Shown here piece by piece: positions 52,062-61,050 of a DNA stretch of 64,000 nt. Origin of the DNA: Bacteroidota bacterium (GTDB taxonomy: Bacteria > Bacteroidota > Bacteroidia > Bacteroidales > CAIWKO01); contig JBAXND010000012.1 in NCBI GenBank assembly GCA_037133915.1, positions 1-64,000 on the forward strand. Direction: 5' to 3'. Numbering within the stretch: position 1 is the stretch's first letter; every line of letters starts with the position of its first letter. A program made the translations under genes and the position numbers. The notes under the pieces are model-generated. The model did not search any database. It had not been told where the DNA came from and saw only the letters and a program-made list of their open reading frames with translations.

Positions 52062-53306
52062 ATGAAAGGAAAAGACAATAAACCACATATTGGTATCTTC
52101 GGAAGAAGGAACAACGGCAAAAGTTCGCTCATTAATGCACTCATCGGGCAGGATATTGCTATTGTTTCCGAACAGCCCGGAACCACAACTGATCCGGTTA
52201 AAAAATCAATTGAGATATTTGGAATAGGTCCTGCAATTATTGTAGATACTGCAGGTATTGATGATACCGGTGAACTCGGTCAAAAACGCATTGCAAAAAC
52301 GCTTGAAGCAATGAAAACGGTTGATTGCGCGATTCTCGTCATCTCCGAAAACATCTTCAGCGACTTTGAAACCGGTCTTACGGCCCTCTTTGAAAAATAC
52401 AATATTCCCTATTTTATTCTGCATAACAAATCGGACCTCGAAACACTGAATGCCGCAACTATTGACAAAATAAGACAATTTTGCGATGCGCTTTATATTG
52501 ATTTCAGTGCGGCACAACCCGATCATCTGGACGATGTGGTTGAACTTTTGAAAAAAACCATCCCGGAGACAAGTTATCAAAACGTTAACTTATTTGAACA
52601 TATTGTTAACTCTGGTGATCACGTACTTTTAGTCACGCCTATTGATTCCGAAGCACCTGATGGCAGGATGATTCTTCCACAAATGATGGCGGTTCGCGAT
52701 GCACTTGATAAAAACACCATTTGCACACTGGTTCGTGAAACCGAACTTGAAGCTGCTCTTGCAAAAGGTCCGGCACCGGCTGTTGTTGTAACCGACAGCC
52801 AGGCATTTGCTTTTGTCAGTTCAGTGGTTCCATCAAATGTCCCACTCACAAGTTTCAGCATTTTGTTTGCACGTATGAAAGGTGATTTTGAAAAATACCT
52901 GGAAGGCAGCATGCTTATAAGCGACTTGAAAGACGGGGATAAAATACTTATTCTGGAATCATGCACCCACAGAGTGAATTGTCTGGATATAGGACGTTTC
53001 AAACTTCCGGCATGGCTTAAAAATTTCACCGGGAAAAATCTGGAATTTGAAGTTGTCGCCGGTCATGATAACTGCAAAGAGCCGATTAAAAATTATGCAC
53101 TGGTGATACAGTGCGGCGGATGTATGTTCACGCGCAAACAAGTGATTAATCGGCTGAAACCCTTTATTGACGAGGGTGTTCCGGTTTCAAATTATGGCAT
53201 GGCCATCGCGTGGATAAACGGAATACTGCCCAGAGTAGTAAAACCTTTAGGCTTTGATATAACAGCAAGTACCAAATCAGCACAGCTTAATACTCCCGCG
53301 CTATGA
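52062..53306 (+). CDS. hydF: HydF, GTPase scaffold for H-cluster assembly
   Basis: This 414-residue protein has a GTPase domain with P-loop GRRNNGKSSLINAL (about residues 10-23), a switch motif DTAGIDDTG and HNKSDL, and a C-terminal Fe-S domain with C301-x-H303 and C351-x2-C354 (CGGC). HydF carries the [2Fe] precursor and hands it to apo-HydA. It overlaps hydE by four bases. A 112-base gap lies upstream of it, with a purine-rich AGAGAG near the start. Confidence 0.96.
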   Translation: MKGKDNKPHIGIFGRRNNGKSSLINALIGQDIAIVSEQPGTTTDPVKKSIEIFGIGPAIIVDTAGIDDTGELGQKRIAKTLEAMKTVDCAILVISENIFSDFETGLTALFEKYNIPYFILHNKSDLETLNAATIDKIRQFCDALYIDFSAAQPDHLDDVVELLKKTIPETSYQNVNLFEHIVNSGDHVLLVTPIDSEAPDGRMILPQMMAVRDALDKNTICTLVRETELEAALAKGPAPAVVVTDSQAFAFVSSVVPSNVPLTSFSILFARMKGDFEKYLEGSMLISDLKDGDKILILESCTHRVNCLDIGRFKLPAWLKNFTGKNLEFEVVAGHDNCKEPIKNYALVIQCGGCMFTRKQVINRLKPFIDEGVPVSNYGMAIAWINGILPRVVKPLGFDITASTKSAQLNTPAL

Positions 53307-54379
53307 CAAACACCGGCGAAATTTTTTCGAGGGAGCGACTGATCGAAATGCTCTCTCTTCACGAACCCAAAGCAATAGAATCTCTTTATGGCCTCGCCAA
53401 AAGTATCGCATACGAAACATTCCTCGGCGATGTGTACATGCGAGGTCTGATAGAAGTATCCAACATCTGTGCTAAGAATTGTAACTACTGCGGCATTCGT
53501 GCCGATAATGGCAATATTCAACGTTACCTGATGCCCATCGAAAAAGTTGAAGAAGCAGCACAATTCGCTTTTGACAATAACCTTGGCTCGGTAGTAATTC
53601 AGTCGGGAGAGCGCAACGATAAAGCTTTTACAGACTATCTCGACGATGTCATTAAAATGGTAATGAGAATATCTGACGGCAAGCTGGCAATTACGCTCTC
53701 TTGCGGTGAACAAACAGAAGAGACGTACCGACGCTGGTTCGAAAGCGGAGCCAAACGCTATCTGCTAAGAATAGAGACTACAAATATCGCGCTTTACAAA
53801 ACCATTCATCCCAATAATAACAAACACAATTTCTCGCATCGGCTGGAAGCCTTGACAGCGCTCAAAGATATCGGGTACATTACCGGAACCGGCGTAATGA
53901 TTGGCCTTCCGGGGCAAACCATTGCCGACCTGGCTGACGACTTGTTGTTTTTCCGCGATCTTGAAGTGGACATGGTGGGTATGGGACCTTATCTTGTGCA
54001 TGCCGAAACACCTATGGCTGCAGATGAAGCCAAACTTCTGCCCATAGAAAAACGCTTCGAACTTTCGATGAAGATGATTTCCGCTCTTCGAATTCTGATG
54101 CCCGATATCAATATTGCCGCGTCTACAGCTCTTCAGGCAATCAAGCCCGAAGGAAGGATGCTGGCGCTTCACAGCGGTGCAAACGTAATGATGCCCAACA
54201 TTACGCCGGTTGAATTTACAGAAAACTATTTTCTCTATGACGGCAAACCGGGAACTACCGTTGAACCTGCTGAAAAACTTGAAGGAATAATAAGCGACAT
54301 AAGGAAAGCCGGATTTAACCCATGTTTCAATGTTTCCGGAAACCCGCCACACTTCTACAGAACACAACAAACAGCCTAG
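53303..54379 (+). CDS. hydE: HydE, radical SAM maturase for H-cluster assembly
   Basis: This 358-residue protein has C56-x3-C60-x2-C63 (CAKNCNYCGIR), the radical SAM cluster site, and the HydE phrases VVIQSGE, LLRIETTN and GVMIGLPGQT. It is related to biotin synthase and processes the HydG product on the way to the bridging dithiolate. Start codon overlaps the hydF stop (ATGA). Confidence 0.96.
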   Translation: MTNTGEIFSRERLIEMLSLHEPKAIESLYGLAKSIAYETFLGDVYMRGLIEVSNICAKNCNYCGIRADNGNIQRYLMPIEKVEEAAQFAFDNNLGSVVIQSGERNDKAFTDYLDDVIKMVMRISDGKLAITLSCGEQTEETYRRWFESGAKRYLLRIETTNIALYKTIHPNNNKHNFSHRLEALTALKDIGYITGTGVMIGLPGQTIADLADDLLFFRDLEVDMVGMGPYLVHAETPMAADEAKLLPIEKRFELSMKMISALRILMPDINIAASTALQAIKPEGRMLALHSGANVMMPNITPVEFTENYFLYDGKPGTTVEPAEKLEGIISDIRKAGFNPCFNVSGNPPHFYRTQQTA

Positions 54380-54384
54380 AATAA

Positions 54385-54963
54385 ATGAGCCATAACGAAC
54401 ATCATACCGTTGACAATTCACTTGCCGGAAAAGTAAGGTCAGAAACAGACGTTTCAGCTCCACGCTGCTACCAGTGCGGCAAATGCTCTGCCGGCTGCCC
54501 CATGGCAGTGGAAATGGATCTTACTCCAAGCATGGTTTTGCGCAAACTGCAAACGGGAAATATTCAGGATGAAGACGATATTCTCCGTTCTATGTCCATC
54601 TGGTATTGCCTGAACTGTGAAACCTGTATTGCCCGCTGTCCGCAGGAAGTAGATATTCCGGTTATGATGGATTATTTGCGGTCACTTTCTATTAAAGAAG
54701 GTAAAGTGAATCCAAAAGCGAAGAAGATTCTTGCCTTTCATAAATCATTTCTCGATTCTATTAAACTGACCGGAAAGCTTAGCGAAATAGTACTGGTAGC
54801 CGATTACAAACTCCGCACTTTGGCGCTCACACAAGACCTGAACAATATGCCGGGCATGATAGCCAAAGGCAAGCTGCACTTCATCCCCGAAAGAGTTAAA
54901 GGCATCAAAGCCATTAAAAATATCTTCAAAAATACCATTGATAAAAAGGAGAAACAAAAATGA
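54385..54963 (+). CDS. hdrC: HdrC-like subunit of heterodisulfide reductase
   Basis: This 192-residue protein has two [4Fe-4S] sites (C28-x2-C31-x2-C34-x3-C38 and C75-x2-C78-x2-C81-x3-C85), with spacing as in HdrC. It passes electrons from HdrA to HdrB. It starts five bases after hydE and overlaps hdrB by four, so it continues the same operon. Confidence 0.92.
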   Translation: MSHNEHHTVDNSLAGKVRSETDVSAPRCYQCGKCSAGCPMAVEMDLTPSMVLRKLQTGNIQDEDDILRSMSIWYCLNCETCIARCPQEVDIPVMMDYLRSLSIKEGKVNPKAKKILAFHKSFLDSIKLTGKLSEIVLVADYKLRTLALTQDLNNMPGMIAKGKLHFIPERVKGIKAIKNIFKNTIDKKEKQK

Positions 54964-55862
54964 GAATAGGTTTTTATCCGGGGTGCTCACTTACAGGTTC
55001 CTCGCGTGAATACAATGAATCCGTCAAGGCAATTGCTAAGGCTTTCAACATAACCTTCACGACGATTCCGGACTGGAATTGCTGTGGCGCTACAGCAGCA
55101 CATAATCTTGACAAGATGTTATCGCTGTCGTTGCCTGCCCGTATTATTGCGCTGGCTGAAAAGGAAGGACTTACTGAAGTGGTTGTGCCCTGCGCTGCCT
55201 GTTACAACAGGCTTGAATCAACACGTTCGCATTTGGCCGAAAATCCAACGCTCCGCGCACAGGTGGCGGCAAATCTGGATATCGAATATCACGGCAACGT
55301 TAAAATTCTCAATGTAATTCAGTTCATTGAAAAATATATTACCCGGGATATTCATTACAAAATTCAACGAAATTTTTTCCAAAAAGTAGCATGTTACTAC
55401 GGCTGTCTGCTTGTCAGACCGAGCAAAGTAGTAGGTTTCGACCGTGAAGAAGATCCCCAATCTATGGATAAGGTAATGAAATTGCTGGGCGCAGAATCAA
55501 TAGACTGGGCTTTTAAAACAGAATGCTGCGGCGCCGGATTTTCAATTTCAAAAACACAAACCGTAGCGCGCCTCTCAGGAAATATTCTTGAAGATGCCGT
55601 GCTTCGTGGCGCAGAAGCGGTAATTGTAGCATGTCCCATGTGTCATTCTAATCTGGATATGCGCAGACCTGAGATTAATAATGCACTTAAAGAAAAAACT
55701 AACATTCCTGTATTGTACATCACACAGGCAATCGGCCTTGCCATCGGTATCGATGAGCATACACTGGGCCTGCACAGGCACTTTGTGCAAGTGAATACAA
55801 AAACGGTTACTATAGCTGACAGGGCTCACGTAATGGTGGAACCAACAAGCAAGGAGAACTAA
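54960..55862 (+). CDS. hdrB: HdrB-like catalytic subunit of heterodisulfide reductase
   Basis: This 300-residue protein has two CCG domains (CCGATAAHN near residue 41 and CCGAGFSIS near residue 189), each with additional Cys (VVPCAAC and VACPMC), as needed for the two non-cubane [4Fe-4S] clusters that split a disulfide. The natural disulfide in bacteria is not settled; DsrC is proposed in sulfate reducers, and no dsrC is seen in the window. One base separates it from hdrA. Confidence 0.92.
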   Translation: MRIGFYPGCSLTGSSREYNESVKAIAKAFNITFTTIPDWNCCGATAAHNLDKMLSLSLPARIIALAEKEGLTEVVVPCAACYNRLESTRSHLAENPTLRAQVAANLDIEYHGNVKILNVIQFIEKYITRDIHYKIQRNFFQKVACYYGCLLVRPSKVVGFDREEDPQSMDKVMKLLGAESIDWAFKTECCGAGFSISKTQTVARLSGNILEDAVLRGAEAVIVACPMCHSNLDMRRPEINNALKEKTNIPVLYITQAIGLAIGIDEHTLGLHRHFVQVNTKTVTIADRAHVMVEPTSKEN

Positions 55863-55863
55863 T

Positions 55864-57867
55864 ATGGCACGAATAGGAGTATTTATCTGCCACTGCGGCG
55901 AGAATATTGCAGCTACGGTCGATTGTCCGGGAACGGCTGCAGAAATCGCAAAGATACCGGGGGTTGCGTTGAGCATCGACTACAAATACATGTGCTCTGA
56001 TCCCGGTCAAACGCTGATAAAAGACGCAATCAGGGAACATCGGCTCACCGGAATTGTGGTGGGCGCCTGCTCACCGCGAATGCATGAGCCTACCTTTCGC
56101 AAAGCCGCAGAAGAAGCCGGACTGAATCCGTTTCTGGTGGAGATGGCAAACCTGCGCGAACATTGCTCATGGGTCCACGAAAAAAATGAAGCCACTACAC
56201 AAAAAGCAGTTGACCTTGTAAGAACGCTGGTTGAAAAAGTAAAACTCAACGAATCGCTGCAGCACATCAAAGTGCCGGTTACAAGAACCGCCCTTGTTGT
56301 GGGTGGTGGTGTTGCGGGAATTCAGTGCGCTCTCGACATTGCCAACGCGGGCCATAAAGTAATTATGGTAGAACGTGAACCTTCAATCGGAGGTCATATG
56401 TCGCAATTATCCGAGACCTTCCCAACGCTCGACTGTTCACAGTGTATTCTTACCCCACGCATGGTAGAAGTGGCGCAGAACCCTAATATCACACTTTATA
56501 CGTATGCCGAAATTGAAAAACTCGACGGATTCATCGGGAATTTCAAAGCTACTATACGCAAAAAATCAAGAAGTCTTGACGAGCATCTTTGCAATGGTTG
56601 CGGCCTTTGCACAACCAAATGTCCGAAAAATAAAATCCCTTCAGAATTTGAGCAAGGTCTTGGAAACCGCACCGCTATTTATGTTCCGTTTCCCCAGGCA
56701 GTTCCTAACAAACCCGTCATTGATAAATTAAACTGCACCTATTACACCTCAGGAAAATGCAAGGTTTGCGAAAAAGTGTGTCCCACTAAGGCAATACGGT
56801 TTGATCAGCCTGATGAAGTTTTTGAAGTGGCTGTAGGAGCCGTTGTGCTTGCCACAGGCTTCGACATTCTTAAAACAAAGTCGTTTCCGGAATACGGCTA
56901 TGACAAGCACCCTGACATCATCGACGGCCTGCAGTTTGAGCGACTTGCGTCTGCATCAGGACCAACAGGTGGCGTAATCAGGCGTACATCCGATGGTGAA
57001 ATTCCAAAATCAATAGTTTTTGTTGCATGTGCCGGCTCTCGAGACGCAGCCAAAGGAAGACCTTATTGTTCCAAGATTTGCTGCATGTACACTGCCAAGC
57101 ATGCCATGCTTTACAAACATAAGGTGCATGAAGGAAAAGCCACCGTATTCTATATGGACATCCGTGCAGCAGGAAAAAATTACGATGAATTTACACGCCG
57201 TGCAATCGAAGAAGACGGTGCACAATATATTCGAGGACGCGTTTCACGCATCTACGAGCGCAACGGAAAGCTCATTGTTTGTGGTGCCGATACACTGATG
57301 GGCGGCCGTCCTGTAGAGATTGAAGCAGACATGGTCGTGCTTGCATCGGCAGCAATAGCAAGTCCGGGCAGCGAAGAGCTCGCTCAGAAAATGCACGTTT
57401 CGTATGACCAGTACAAGTTCTTTGCTGAAGCGCATCCGAAGTTAAAACCTGTAGAAACCAATACTGCCGGCATTTTCCTCGCAGGAGCCTGTCAGGCGCC
57501 CAAAGATATTCCCGAATCAGTTTCGGCAGCTTCAGGTGCAGCAAGCAAAGTGATAGGACTGTTCTCAAACGAAGAACTGACAAGAGATCCGCTGATTGCA
57601 TATATTAACAAAAGTGCGCCGCCAATCTATTCCACCTGCGTGGGATGCTTCCTTTGTGAAACGGTATGCCCGTATAATGCGATTAGTCATGAAGAAATTC
57701 TTAACAGAAATGGTGAAGTGATTAAAACCATCGCATCCATCAATCCCGGACTGTGTCAGGGTTGCGGAACATGCGTTGCGCTGTGCCGCACCAAATCCAT
57801 TGATATTCGCGGGTATTCGAACAAGCAGGTTTACAGTGAAGTTGTTGCATTGCTAAATGAAATTTAA
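55864..57867 (+). CDS. hdrA: HdrA-like FAD subunit, proposed site of flavin-based electron bifurcation
   Basis: This 667-residue protein starts with the HdrA N-terminal domain (ICHCGENI; YMCSDPGQ; GACSPRMHEPTF), then an FAD-binding thioredoxin-reductase-like domain (VGGGVAGIQCALD near residue 143), an inserted ferredoxin domain (CNGCGLCTTKCP), and two C-terminal [4Fe-4S] clusters (CVGCFLCETVCP, CQGCGTCVALCR). It would send one electron toward HdrB and one toward ferredoxin. It overlaps flxD by 11 bases. Confidence 0.93.
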   Translation: MARIGVFICHCGENIAATVDCPGTAAEIAKIPGVALSIDYKYMCSDPGQTLIKDAIREHRLTGIVVGACSPRMHEPTFRKAAEEAGLNPFLVEMANLREHCSWVHEKNEATTQKAVDLVRTLVEKVKLNESLQHIKVPVTRTALVVGGGVAGIQCALDIANAGHKVIMVEREPSIGGHMSQLSETFPTLDCSQCILTPRMVEVAQNPNITLYTYAEIEKLDGFIGNFKATIRKKSRSLDEHLCNGCGLCTTKCPKNKIPSEFEQGLGNRTAIYVPFPQAVPNKPVIDKLNCTYYTSGKCKVCEKVCPTKAIRFDQPDEVFEVAVGAVVLATGFDILKTKSFPEYGYDKHPDIIDGLQFERLASASGPTGGVIRRTSDGEIPKSIVFVACAGSRDAAKGRPYCSKICCMYTAKHAMLYKHKVHEGKATVFYMDIRAAGKNYDEFTRRAIEEDGAQYIRGRVSRIYERNGKLIVCGADTLMGGRPVEIEADMVVLASAAIASPGSEELAQKMHVSYDQYKFFAEAHPKLKPVETNTAGIFLAGACQAPKDIPESVSAASGAASKVIGLFSNEELTRDPLIAYINKSAPPIYSTCVGCFLCETVCPYNAISHEEILNRNGEVIKTIASINPGLCQGCGTCVALCRTKSIDIRGYSNKQVYSEVVALLNEI

Positions 57868-58330
57868 TAATCAGATGGAACCTTTTGAACCAAAAGTAGT
57901 GGCCTTTGTCTGCAACTGGTGTACCTACGCCGGCGCGGATCTCACAGGCACAAGCCGAATAAAATATGCCCCTAATGTAAAGATAATACGCTTCCCGTGT
58001 ACAGGTCGTATTGATTTTATGCTGCTGCTGAAATGCTTTAGCAACGGGGCCGATGGCATTATTGTTTCAGGCTGTCATCCGAACGATTGTCATTACACCT
58101 CAGGAAATTTTCATGCACGCCGCCGCTGGATGGTCTTTCGGTCATTGCTTGATTTTATGGGCATAGATACCCGTCGAATCGTGTTTTCATGGGTTTCGGC
58201 CGCTGAAGGCGCACGATGGGCAGAAATCGTTAACGCTACCGTATCAGATATTCGCAAACTTGGACCCTATACCGAATATCAAAAAATTGCTTCCCAGTAT
58301 TCTGAAGTGAAGGAGGACATTCATGAGTAA
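57857..58330 (+). CDS. flxD: FlxD/MvhD-like [2Fe-2S] electron transfer subunit
   Basis: This 157-residue protein belongs to the MvhD family: FVCNWCTYAGADL near the start, then FPCTGRIDF and SGCHPNDCHY. It links an electron donor module to HdrA. Here the donor is probably the Flx NADH module rather than an Mvh hydrogenase, given the neighbours. It overlaps hdrA by 11 bases and the next gene by eight. Confidence 0.88.
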   Translation: MKFNNQMEPFEPKVVAFVCNWCTYAGADLTGTSRIKYAPNVKIIRFPCTGRIDFMLLLKCFSNGADGIIVSGCHPNDCHYTSGNFHARRRWMVFRSLLDFMGIDTRRIVFSWVSAAEGARWAEIVNATVSDIRKLGPYTEYQKIASQYSEVKEDIHE

Positions 58331-59120
58331 TATTAATGAAATATCAAAAGCGCTGATATCTGCCGGAGAGGCTGATGTCATTATAGGATATGAAAAAGGC
58401 TCTGCAGACAAGGTGCGGGCTGCATTCATCACCAGTGCTGAAAGTTGTGATAAACTGATTTTTGACGAACGCTGTAACGCAAACCTGGCAGTGTACCTGA
58501 CCAAAAAAGAGCTGAAGAAGTTTGGAAAAAAAGCAATTGTGGTAAGAATGCCGGGATTAAAAAGCATTATTGCGCTTATCGCGGAAAAACAGCTTAAAGC
58601 AGATGAAATCATTGCCATCGCAGCTAAAGCAAATGATGAATTTTCCGTGTTGAAAAGTACGGATGAGATGCTTGCCTTCATTCATGTTCCTGATGAAAAA
58701 AAGGATATCAATGAGCTGGTAGAGAAAATTGAAAAAATGAGTGTTGAAGAACGCTGGTATTACTGGCAGGATCAGTTCTCCAAGTGCTTTAAATGCTACG
58801 CATGCCGCGCTGCCTGTCCGCTATGCTATTGCGGTCGCTGCACGGTTGATATCAACCAGCCTCAATGGATAAGTGTACCATCTTCAAAAACAGGAAACCT
58901 TGAATGGCACATCATGCGAGCCATGCACCTGGCAGGAAGATGCATCAACTGCAATGCTTGTGCTGATGCTTGTCCTCAGGGAATTCCTTTGCAGATACTT
59001 ACGCAGAAATTATCAAATGAGATTTTCAAAGAATTCCATTATGAGGCCGGTACAAGCGCCGAACAGCGCTATGCTTTGTCCGATTTCAACACCGGCGACA
59101 AAGAGAACTTTATAAAATAA
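58323..59120 (+). CDS. flxC: FlxC-like iron-sulfur protein
   Basis: This 265-residue protein has an N-terminal domain of about 140 residues with few Cys and a C-terminal dicluster region: first CFKCYACRAACP with a nearby CYCGRC (about 154-175), then CINCNACADACP (about 206-217). It resembles HdrC-like and F420-hydrogenase-type proteins of Flx systems. The order hdrC-hdrB-hdrA-flxD-this-flxB-flxA mirrors flxABCD-hdrABC of Desulfovibrio, and so suggests FlxC. The letter is inferred from position. Confidence 0.72.
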   Translation: MSNINEISKALISAGEADVIIGYEKGSADKVRAAFITSAESCDKLIFDERCNANLAVYLTKKELKKFGKKAIVVRMPGLKSIIALIAEKQLKADEIIAIAAKANDEFSVLKSTDEMLAFIHVPDEKKDINELVEKIEKMSVEERWYYWQDQFSKCFKCYACRAACPLCYCGRCTVDINQPQWISVPSSKTGNLEWHIMRAMHLAGRCINCNACADACPQGIPLQILTQKLSNEIFKEFHYEAGTSAEQRYALSDFNTGDKENFIK

Positions 59121-59155
59121 TTGATTGTTATTGGTTGAAAACAGAATCTCAATAA

Positions 59156-60172
59156 ATGGAAACTAAACAATATTATATTCCGGAAGAAAATCTCCAAAAG
59201 CTCGTCAACAGCCTTATTGAAAAAGGTGCTGATGTTTTGGCGCCTGTTCGCGACGATGCCGGAAAAGTGAATTTTAATAAAGTTACTGATGCCGCACTCT
59301 GCGATATTCACTACGTGCAGTCAGTGTTTTCGGCTAAGCTTGCCGCATTCCCTCCCGTCGAAAAACTATTTGAATACACCATTAACAAAGACGGGCAAAA
59401 GATAACGGATTCAATTCCAACGGATATTCCTGAAACAGTACTTTTTGCAACGCATCCCTGTGATGCTGCGGCATTCAGTGTACTCAAAGCCGTGTTCACC
59501 TGGGATACGGTGGACGCTCATTTCATGGAACGTTACAATAAACTGACTGTAATCAGCATGGCATGTACAACCGGAGATGCACACTGCTTCTGCACTTCCG
59601 TAGGTTCTTCGCCCGATGCTACGGCCGGCAGCGACATCATGCTCACCACACTCGAAGGCGGCGGTTATATTGCGGATATCCTTACGGAAAAAGGCGTTTC
59701 AATCTTCGAACGCAATAAAGAATTATTTACTGATTACGATGGAAAAGGAAATAAAATAGTGGCATCCATCGAAAAGAAATTTGAATTATCGGAATTGCAA
59801 CAGAATCTGGAAGGTGCTTTTGAAAATCCGGTCTGGGCCGAACAGGCCATGCGCTGCCTGGGTTGCGGCGCCTGTGCTTATGTTTGCCCAACCTGCTCCT
59901 GCTACGATATCCAGGATGAAGGAACAGCATACAAAGGTAAGCGCCTCAGATGCTGGGACACCTGTGCCCTCAGTAATTTCACCATGCATACTTCAGGTCA
60001 CAACCCACGCGAGGGACAGCCCGAACGCTGGCGCCAGCGCATACTTCACAAATTCGCTTACCAGCCTGAACGACTTTCTATTCTGGGCTGTGTAGGTTGC
60101 GGACGCTGCTCACGCGGTTGTCCCGCAGATATGAATATTGTTGAACATTTACAGATTATAACACAGAAATAA
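59156..60172 (+). CDS. flxB: FlxB-like iron-sulfur protein (AsrA/sulfhydrogenase beta family)
   Basis: This 338-residue protein resembles subunit A of anaerobic sulfite reductase and the beta subunit of sulfhydrogenase. It has VLFATHPCDAAAF (about 101) and VISMACTTGDAHCFC (about 132-146), then CLGCGACAYVCPTCSCYD (about 232-249) and CVGCGRCSRGCP (about 311-322). Such proteins move electrons between an FAD/NAD partner, here flxA three bases downstream, and other clusters. The N-terminal start follows a 35-base gap. Confidence 0.75.
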   Translation: METKQYYIPEENLQKLVNSLIEKGADVLAPVRDDAGKVNFNKVTDAALCDIHYVQSVFSAKLAAFPPVEKLFEYTINKDGQKITDSIPTDIPETVLFATHPCDAAAFSVLKAVFTWDTVDAHFMERYNKLTVISMACTTGDAHCFCTSVGSSPDATAGSDIMLTTLEGGGYIADILTEKGVSIFERNKELFTDYDGKGNKIVASIEKKFELSELQQNLEGAFENPVWAEQAMRCLGCGACAYVCPTCSCYDIQDEGTAYKGKRLRCWDTCALSNFTMHTSGHNPREGQPERWRQRILHKFAYQPERLSILGCVGCGRCSRGCPADMNIVEHLQIITQK

Positions 60173-60174
60173 CC

Positions 60175-61011
60175 ATGTCAGAGAACATATACAAACCTTA
60201 CCTGATGCGCATCGAGAAAGTAATCGATGAAGCTCCCGATGTAAAAACGCTCAGGTTGCAGTTTACCGACGAAACAGAAAAGAACAATTTTGTCTTCAGG
60301 TCAGGCCAGTTTGCAGAATACTCGGTTTTTGGGGAGGGGGAATGCACCTTTTGTATTGCATCACCCCCTACCCGACCTGATTCCATTGAATGCACGTTTC
60401 GCAAGGCAGGCAAAGTAACGGCGGCGCTTGCTGCTCTTGAAGAAGGCGAAGTGATAGGCTTCCGGGGTCCCTATGGAAATGTGTTTCCTGTTGATGAATG
60501 GAAAGGAAAGAACCTCCTGTTCATCGCAGGAGGTATCGCGCTTCCTCCCATGCGCTGCGTCATCTGGGATTGCCTGGACCGTCGTGACGATTATAAAGAT
60601 GTGACGATTTTATACGGAGCCCGTTCTGTTGAAGATCTGGTGTATAAGAATGAACTGGCCGACTGGCAGGCGCGTCCCGATGTTAAGCTCATTACCACTG
60701 TTGACCCCGGCGGCGAAAACGCTGACTGGAAGGGCGAAGTAGGGTTTGTTCCCACAGTTCTTGAAAAAGCCGCGCCTTCATCTGAAAATACCATCGCTAT
60801 TGTTTGCGGCCCGCCCGTAATGATTAAATATACTTTTCCGGTTCTGGAGAAATTAGGATTTACAGACGATATCATCTATACAACACTTGAAAACCGCATG
60901 AAATGCGGATTTGGGAAATGCGGCCGCTGCAATGTGGGAAAAGTCTTCGTTTGTAAAGACGGCCCTGTGTTCACACTGAAGCAACTTAAAGAACTACCTG
61001 CAGAATATTAA
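60175..61011 (+). CDS. flxA: FlxA-like FAD/NAD(P)-binding oxidoreductase
   Basis: This 278-residue protein has a ferredoxin-reductase type FAD domain (FRSGQFAEYSV and TFCIASPP, residues 40-64), a nucleotide-binding domain (GGIALPPMRC, then ILYGARSVEDL) and a C-terminal [2Fe-2S] site (CGFGKCGRC, plus VFVCKDG). It is like AsrB and the gamma subunit of sulfhydrogenase. In Flx-Hdr complexes it oxidises NADH. It is the last gene of the operon; hypD converges on it. Confidence 0.86.
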   Translation: MSENIYKPYLMRIEKVIDEAPDVKTLRLQFTDETEKNNFVFRSGQFAEYSVFGEGECTFCIASPPTRPDSIECTFRKAGKVTAALAALEEGEVIGFRGPYGNVFPVDEWKGKNLLFIAGGIALPPMRCVIWDCLDRRDDYKDVTILYGARSVEDLVYKNELADWQARPDVKLITTVDPGGENADWKGEVGFVPTVLEKAAPSSENTIAIVCGPPVMIKYTFPVLEKLGFTDDIIYTTLENRMKCGFGKCGRCNVGKVFVCKDGPVFTLKQLKELPAEY

Positions 61012-61048
61012 ACAATTAGAAATTGATAATTATTAATTATTAATTGTT
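61011..61048. terminator. Possible bidirectional terminator between flxA and hypD
   Basis: AACAATTA (61011-61018) and TAATTGTT (61041-61048) form an A/T-only inverted repeat with a 22-base loop between two convergent genes. The stem is weak. Confidence 0.3.
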
Positions 61049-61050
61049 AC

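Noticed and set aside
57857..58330. flxD as part of an Mvh-type [NiFe] hydrogenase
   Set aside because: No mvhA or mvhG is nearby, and the downstream genes are the NADH-type Flx subunits.
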